From positions 4,375,139 to 4,439,138 of the forward strand of contig NC_081154.1 of NCBI RefSeq assembly GCF_958295425.1: a stretch of 64,000 bases of DNA, read 5' to 3'. Source of the stretch: Solea solea. Taxonomy: Eukaryota > Chordata > Actinopteri > Pleuronectiformes > Soleidae. How positions within the stretch are numbered: the stretch's first letter is position 1; each line of letters begins with the position of its first letter. Below, one piece after another: positions 57,336-64,000 of this stretch. The notes beneath the pieces are model-generated. The model was given only the letters and a program-made list of their open reading frames with translations, did not search any database and had not been told where the DNA came from. The position numbers were made by a program, and so were the translations under genes.

Positions 57336-57487
57336 ACTAGTAATGATTTTTCCACTACTAGTGACACTACTAGGCCCAACAAGTAGGCATGTGTCAAGCA
57401 CTAGTAGCCCTCCTGACCATACTAGTATTGCCAAAATGCCCACTAGTGGCACTAGTAAGGCATTTTTACCTCACTTGTGCTACTAGT
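57336..57487. repeat. ACTAGT-rich repeat block
   Basis: Seven ACTAGT palindromes occur in 152 bases (57336, 57357, 57400, 57421, 57442, 57451, 57482), often within CACTAGTRR contexts. The block looks like a degenerate short tandem or MITE-internal repeat; no coding sense was found. Confidence 0.6.
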
Positions 57488-58111
57488 AAGTGCCACAATA
57501 TCCTAGTGTGGTCAAAGAGCGTACTACTACATGGACCATAGGTCGAACTTAGATATCAAGGATATGTAATAAATGCTCAAACGGCTTTCCATAGACTGAT
57601 GGACTGATTCTTTGTGGAGTTCTGGCTCCTGACTGGACGAAATATTTTGTGAAATGTGAAAAGATTATCCTAGAATTTCTGTCAGAGCTCTGAGAGTGAG
57701 AAACCCATGTCACTGACCAAACATTCTAAATCATCAGTCCCACTTACAGAGCTGTTAAACACAGATTTTTAACCACAGCCACTTTATGTTAAGACCAGGC
57801 CCTCAAGGAACTCATGCCTTTATTACAGTTTGTATGTAAATGACTGAGAATAACAGTCCACGCTCATTTGTTTTGGCAAAGCTTATTTTGCATGCGACTG
57901 AAGTGCACAATTAAATTAGCTGTTGCATCTGTGTAATAGCAGCGGCATGTGGTGAGAGGACATTTAAGTACAAATTGCGCGCTGTAATTATACAAAACAA
58001 AAGCCTCATTCTGTGCAGATGTTTCTGAAACATACCATAATGCAGCAAAGTGCAGACCAGTCAATGTGGAGGGGAGGGGGGGGGATTCATACGCTCACAC
58101 AGCCTCCTGAA

Positions 58112-58441
58112 TTTACATGGATGTTAAAAGTCCAATTATAGTCAGACTAAGACAATAATTTGGTTTGCTTTATGTCATGTAAACAGGTTAATCAGATTCA
58201 AAACGAGCTAGTCTTAGTCAGACCAACATACCTGGATAATGCAATTCATAGTCCGATTACTCCTGCATGCACTTAGGGTTAGGGTTAACCCTAACCCTAA
58301 CCCTTATAGAGAGACACGCCACTTACAGAGGGAGAGCCAATAAAGCGATTTTCTCCTCCGCATGTATACTCAGACTCGGCAAATTGTCCGAATGTCTTAG
58401 TCAGACTACGGCCTTAGCTCGATTGAACTGGGGATGTAAAC
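58112..58441. mobile_element. Foldback/MITE-like element with a telomere-like palindromic centre
   Basis: The left arm (58112-58153: TTTACATGG, TAGTCAGACTAAGACA) is the imperfect inverse of the right arm (58394-58441: TGTCTTAGTCAGACTA, GGGATGTAAACG). Between them at 58273-58304 lie two TTAGGG units meeting three CCCTAA units head to head. Another AGTCTTAGTCAGAC motif sits at about 58212. No ORF is present and the family was not assigned. Confidence 0.55.
58273..58304. repeat. Head-to-head telomere-type repeat (TTAGGG)2/(CCCTAA)3
   Basis: GGTTAGGGTTAACCCTAACC is a perfect palindrome inside this 32-base tract. It is a very short interstitial telomeric sequence, part of the surrounding inverted-repeat element. 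Confidence 0.85.
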
Positions 58442-60889
58442 GTTTTGTGTGTCAAGTGTGATTCACAATTTCTTTCGGCGGTCTTTGAAAGCAGAGACAG
58501 AGATGGAAGCGTCCACTTTGAGTGTCTTTTCGTCATCAGTTCCTGTCGGTGGCTCAGGTATAGAGGTGGATGTTGTGGGAGAGTTTTATAGGTGAGCGTA
58601 AACCAATGAAAATGACGACAGGTATGTAGGGAAGGCCATTTGACCCTGAGAGTGATAGATTGTGTTGTCACCAGGAGCAGGATTGAGAAACCCCTGAAAT
58701 AAGGGAAGAATGTTCTTGTCAACAATCATACGTTTGGCAGCGATTTCTGTAGCGAAGTCTCGCTTTAACCTTTGATTCTAACGTGTGCTCAACATACAGC
58801 GCTGTGATACATACATACATACATACAAACTCAGAGGCTGTTGCAGGAATATCTCTCACAGTGTGATTCATATGCATGACAAGTGTATCACACGCTGCCG
58901 TGTTAGCGGCCGCGTTTCCGGGGCATCTGTGTAGTCAATGATTAATGCACTGATGCGAGGTATGACTGAAACGTGGAGCATATGTCGCCGTTCCGATGAA
59001 GAGACTGGAATCCATGGGAGGTTGTCAACTATAGCTCAGTTATCATCTGTTGTAATGAGTAGAAGATTGACAGCAGGCCTGATGAACAGCCACAGGGATG
59101 CAAAATTTACAAAATTGCATTATGTACATGTCTACAGATGTGCATCTGATTGGGTTTCAATCACTTGTGGTGCTTTTGGTGGAGTAGAGACATGGTGGTT
59201 ATTTCTGATTCTCCAGCCTCTTAAATGTGAATATCTTCTGCATTGTTTGCTCCATCCAACAAAGAAATCATCCAGATTTCCAGATTTGGAACCTATCACC
59301 ATAAATCACCCAGTTGGCGTGAACCTTCCCCTCTCTGGCTGCTGTGAACAGTCAAGTCAGCTGTGTTTTTCTTAATCCAAAATCTCTTTGTTCCTCCTTA
59401 CTTTACCGACCGCCTTACCTTGGAATGGTAAAGGCCTGGGTTAGGTTTGCTTTTTTTGGGGTGTGGTCTGTGCCTTATGGCCTCGTCAGCGAGATATGAT
59501 GCGTGACATCGAACGCGATCTCTGAGGATACCAAGGATGGTCTGCACCTCCTGTGTCGACCATGGCTGGCTGTTGTTTGCTGGAATCCTGTACTTTTTCT
59601 TCTTCTTCGTGGCAAAGTGCTATGTAATATTGCCTTGCCGTCGCAAGGGTGTACCAATGTACTCTGGTGCCCCAAGGGAACGATATAGGGGCTGGTTATT
59701 TTGGTACTGTTTCGAATACAAAGAATTGCGTACCATACTGTACCAAACCGAGCTGTTCCACGGCTACAGAGGCCCAACACTGCGACAAATCTTTCGACAC
59801 CAAGTCTCAAACTGTGTTTGGAAGCTACTCTCATGCAACAATTACAGTCATATTCTGCCTTTGGATGTTATTGTCATCACCCTTTCCTTTTTTCTCTTTT
59901 TTTACTTCCATTTTCTAGACTAAGGCCACATGGAGAAGGACGAATTGTCTCTCATAAATATGAGCTCGTACGGAGGACACAGTAAAATGCCGCCTTCTTT
60001 TTACACGCGCGCAAACGCTCCACAAAATGCATATTAATTACACTGACCTTTGTTAGTTATTGTTTTTTAATAACTGAAATGGCATATTAACAGTTTGATG
60101 TAAGGTGTGTAGTAGCTAATAGGCAAGATGGAGGCAGATGATCCACTGCGGCGAGCCCCAAAGGGAGAACTTTGATTAGCTAACTCAGCTTGAAGGTTTT
60201 TTCCACTTCATTAAAAAAAATATTCGACGATCAGTTAGTGTCAACTTTCACTGCCTTATGTGGAAAAATGGAACGAATAATTGGAAGTCAGAATAATGTA
60301 CAGTACATTTTTGGCATATAGTTATGTGTAATTCTGCACATTTTCAGAAATATCAGAATTAAGTGACGGTAAAATATGAAAACCACTGTCATATCTATAT
60401 GTATATGTATATATGTACTGTGGAGAAAAAAGAGAGAGGGAGACACAGGGATATGACAAGTAAACACAAAGCCATTCAAGTAGAATGACAGTTTTTCTTT
60501 TTGTGGTTTATTTACTGTAAAAAAGGCAGAAAGACAGATGCAGAAGACATTAATTATGAGGCTGCCAGAGCAAAAAAAATAGCACTTCTCTAGTCCTGAT
60601 GATCACTGCTTCTACTACAGATTCACTTGTTCACACCCATTCACTCAGCCCAGCCAACAAGAGCATGGCCAAAACCTATTCACACTTCATTCATCACATC
60701 AGAGAAGACTTTCCTGAGAAGTTAATGGTCTCTCCATTTTGAGTTTCAGCTCGTCTTCAATAGAACATGATGTACTTTTTTTTTTATCAATGATGTTCCC
60801 ATTTGGAGAAAGATATGGCAAATATGAGTGGATAACTGGTGTTATTGACAGCTGGTGACATTTCTGGTTCCAAAAACTGACATGGTACA

Positions 60890-61343
60890 GTTCTAGCACT
60901 ACTCGGCTCTCCGCTACTCGGTTTGGTATCGGGCACGTCTTTTTCCTATAAACACACACGCCCCCAGGATGTCCATATAAGGAGTTGTGTGTTATTCCCA
61001 TGGCAATTTACTACGTGTGCACGAAGGGTTAAATATGGAGATTTTAGATATTCCCTTGCTAAAGGTTTGGAGATGAACGCATTTTCTCAGGATTTTTAAT
61101 TGATCTACAGTTCGGCATTGTTCCGTTTCATTCCTGTGTCGGACGTCGTGCGCACGACTCTTCCACTGATGACACTCCCTGACCAATCAGTGGCCGGCAG
61201 TCTGTCGACGTCACATTTTAGTATCGACTCAGGTCGCTTGGAACCTTGCCAGGGCAGGTGCTAAAAAACCAGGTGTTATCACTGTTCAGGTAGAGTGGAG
61301 CCGAGTCGTGCTTGAACTGTATTATGGAAAAGCGCCATTAGGT
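60890..61343. mobile_element. Second copy of the 47.05-kb MITE family, with clear inverted ends
   Basis: GGTACAGTTCTAGCACTACT-CGGCTC at the left matches, inverted, GAGCCGAGTCGTGCTTGAAC at the right, followed by GGAAAAGCGCCATTAGG. CCCTGACCAATCAGTGGCCG and GTCGCTTGGAACC are shared, inverted, with the 47-kb copy. A related fragment lies at about 55120-55215 (CTCTGACCAATAAGGTGGCC). Confidence 0.65.
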
Positions 61344-61986
61344 AAATCAATACTTAAAGGGGACAAAGATCAGGGCAGATGTTCTATCACAGTTCAGAAT
61401 CAGTTTTGACGTCATAATGACACACTTAAGCCCGAACCCTAACCCTCTCAATCAATAAGTTCACCGACATTATCACGGAATGTGATCTTTATGGAGCTGC
61501 AGCTGCAGCTTGCCCAGGAACTGTATTACTGTGATGTAATTAAAGATTCTGAGAAACGGGTCCAGGGGAATCATCTGTGACCCTGACACCTCCAGTCCTA
61601 GACTCTCAGAACAGAGACGAGTCTGCCGAGACTGAGCGACGTGAACAAGGCCGCCGTGGACCTTGTTAGACATTCACAGCAACGCTTTGTTATATCTAAG
61701 TCTCACAGACGTTGGAACAGCTCTGAACAGTCAGGGCCAAATCCCTGCTTTCATGGAACTGTATTTATAGATTGTAAAGAAAGAAAGAGACTCAGTCAAA
61801 CAGTTAAAGGTGGAAACTAGGAGTTCAGAGAGTCTGGCAGTGGCAGAATCGTCAAATCCGTTCTTTGTAATTTTTCCACAGTTCTGGGATGGTTTTTTTA
61901 AGACACACATTAATCCACAGATAAGTTTTATTTAAAAGAAACTCAAAATAAAAAGAATAAATATGAGGGACACTTAGAAATGATGG

Positions 61987-62360
61987 GCCACACGGTGGTG
62001 TAGTGGTTAGCACTCTCGCCTTGCAGCGAGAAGACCCGGGTTCGAGCCCCGGTTGGAACAAGGGCCTTTCTGCATGGAGTTTGCATGTTCTCCCCGTGTG
62101 TGCGTGGGTTCTCTCCGGGTACTCCGGCTTCCTCCCACAGTCCAAAAACATGCAATGTGGGGATAGGTAAATTGGACACTCCAAATTGACCATAGGAGTG
62201 AGTGGGAGAGTGAATGGTTGTTTGTCTCTATCTGTGTGTGGCCCTGCGATGGACTGGCGAACTGTCCAGGGTGTACCCCGCCTATCGCCCGATGTAGCTG
62301 AGATTGGCACAGCACCCCCCGCGACCCTCTGGTGGAGGATAAAGCGGTAGATGATGACTG
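61987..62360 (+). mobile_element. Intact tRNA-derived SINE (DANA/mermaid-like) with 15-bp target-site duplication
   Basis: The 5' part is tRNA-like: an A-box-like TGGTGTAGTGGTTAGCACTC followed by the B box GGTTCGAGCCC (RNA polymerase III internal promoter). The middle carries the block typical of fish DANA/mermaid SINEs (GGAGTTTGCATGTTCTCCCC and CTCCGGCTTCCTCCCACAGT). The tail ends GGATAAAGCGGTAGATGATG. The direct repeat ACTTAGAAATGATGG flanks it exactly at 61972-61986 and 62361-62375, which shows LINE-mediated insertion and sets the borders. The perfect duplication suggests a fairly recent insertion. Confidence 0.9.
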
Positions 62361-64000
62361 ACTTAGAAATGATGGATTAACAATTTAAAACGACAGTTTA
62401 CACTCAGAGAGATCCTGAGAGATTCATCGTCGTAGTGAGTGACTATTTATGCCCTTTTTACGTGTTAAAACTTGTATCAATAATGATTTATAACATGTTA
62501 ACACCTAATTGATGACCCAATTTCAAGTAATTTATACAAGTCGACTCATTGTACAGTTGTATTGTGCTGATTGAACTGATAAAACTAAACCTTTGGATGG
62601 AAAAAAAATTAGCCAAAATATCCAAAATGTTGTGAGAACGTCTTTAAAAGTAAGCTACAATGAAACCACGTTAGAACTTCCCTAACTTGATTTACTGCTA
62701 TTCAAAATCTCTTAAAACTCTCAATAAATCCCTTTTTACATGAGGGTCACAGGTTATGTTAGAAACAGATATAGTCACAAATTGACCGTAGCACTCAGAT
62801 TCCCTCTATATTTACTATATTATCCTCCCGATGTCCTCTATACCTTACAAACATGCTTGTTGTCTACACTGAAGAGCCTTACGGAGTCTCATGAGGCCAA
62901 ACGTCAGCACCTTATCACTGTGAGAGTGAGCCCGTGTTCAGATCCCCATGGATCAGGACCCAAAAACAGCCCTCATTGATAAAGCGCTCGTGTTTTTCGC
63001 ATGTTACTGTACGTGCTGCCCTCTACACGAACCCCTGCATGGGACCATTTCCAAATTGGGAATACTGATTATCTCCTTTAACCCCCCCCCCTCGCCCCCC
63101 CTTGAGGGACGTAAATGAAGACGAATGGCCCGTCAGAAGTGGAAAGAAATAAAAGCACAGAAATAAAGGAGAGGCTCAATTCTTTTGCTTTTATTGATGC
63201 ATTTATTTCACCTTGAAATGACCTTGTGCCTGGTTTTGCACTGAGAAAGAACAAATGTTGTTTTTTATTGAAAAAGGTTCATTTTACATCTTTTTTATAT
63301 ATATATTATCCATATTAGCGATATCAGAATGTGGTGATGTCATTTCCATATCATCCGCCTTTACTGAACAGTTGCTTTTTCCCCAAAAACGTTGGACTTT
63401 TACACATACTTTACGTTGTTTACATATTTTACTGCTTCCAGTCACAGACTCTTCACGTTCATATTCCAACCACGTCTGAGACGTGAGCGACGTGGCGACG
63501 TCTGTCGAGCATGTCCAGATTATTCTCAAAATGTCGAGCTTAATCTTGACATTTTCGAGTTTAATGTTTTGGCCTGCTGAAAGTGAAAGACATGAGATTA
63601 ATTTCGGCCCTGAAACTCCTCCGTAGCGTCTACACGGTGTTGACGCCGAAAGCCAAAAAGTTTGATATTGACTACTTTAGTCTGGTTATTAATGTATTAT
63701 ACTTTTGAATATTTTGGTGACATCTTCCTCGCAACATAAAAAAATGAATACATCAGACACTCTCTACCGCTCACCCTCCACAAAACCATCTTGATGATGT
63801 GTCAAGTTATATCACAAGATAAGCAGCTTTTTCCGTGTCCTCTAGTGTTCCTCCTTTTGGATTATTTACAGATGCAATCGACAGCTCTGAGACAAGAAAA
63901 GTATGAAATAAAAAAAGAAAAGCAATTCAGTCATTCATAGATGATGCAGGAGAATCCGTCTTATTATTATTATTGTCTTATTTCTCATTTCCACTGCGTC

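Larger units (their letters stand above)
49801..64000. other. About 14 kb gene-free, transposon-rich stretch upstream of SSTR2
   Basis: No conserved protein exon was recognised on either strand. Most of what can be named is mobile-element debris: an antisense SINE fragment (51.8 kb), a dispersed 240-bp repeat (51.9 kb), a LINE tail (52.9 kb), MITE families (47, 55, 57, 59.5 and 60.9 kb), a foldback element (58.1 kb) and an intact SINE (62.0 kb). These are listed separately where supported. The remaining AT-rich sequence shows nothing I can name. Confidence 0.55.

Overview
The window is vertebrate nuclear DNA, almost certainly from a teleost fish. The genes have short exons with GT-AG introns. 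The proteins match fish forms of known vertebrate genes; USP22, for example, starts MSPAGC and lacks the mammalian N-terminal extension. The non-coding DNA is full of CA/TG and AT microsatellites, small hAT-like and Tc1-like DNA transposon remnants, and a tRNA-derived SINE of the DANA/mermaid type. There is no prokaryotic, viral or CRISPR content. The species cannot be named from the sequence alone.

Layout. (1) 1-7.6 kb, + strand: COPS3 (COP9 signalosome subunit 3), exons 2-12; exon 1 is off the left edge. (2) 7.7-24.7 kb, + strand: complete USP22 (SAGA deubiquitinase), 13 coding exons, 506 codons, preceded by a CCAAT-rich promoter and followed by a long 3' UTR. (3) 25.9-28.2 kb, - strand, convergent with USP22: TNFRSF13B (TACI), with two cysteine-rich domains, a membrane span and a cytoplasmic tail. 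The tail is on a separate last exon that is easy to miss. (4) 28.2-43.2 kb: no recognisable gene, a repeat-rich spacer. (5) 43.2-49.5 kb, - strand: a somatostatin receptor of the SSTR2 type, split into three coding exons, with a probable leader exon near 49.2 kb. (6) 49.8-64 kb: no recognisable gene; dense transposon remnants, including an intact SINE with a 15-bp target-site duplication and a foldback element with telomere-like repeats meeting head to head.

COPS3, USP22 and TNFRSF13B all lie in human 17p11.2, and SSTR2 lies on human 17q, so the window looks like a conserved vertebrate linkage block. The genes do not form one pathway. COPS3 (deneddylation of cullins) and USP22 (histone deubiquitination) are housekeeping ubiquitin-system genes, TACI is a B-cell receptor for BAFF/APRIL, and SSTR2 is a peptide-hormone GPCR.

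I found no convincing undescribed system. The items most worth a second look are the SSTR2 gene structure (an intron inside the codon of the ligand-binding aspartate, and an upstream in-frame ATG in the leader exon), the TACI tail exon and possible read-through isoform, the TG repeats abutting USP22 acceptors, and several mobile elements with datable ends.
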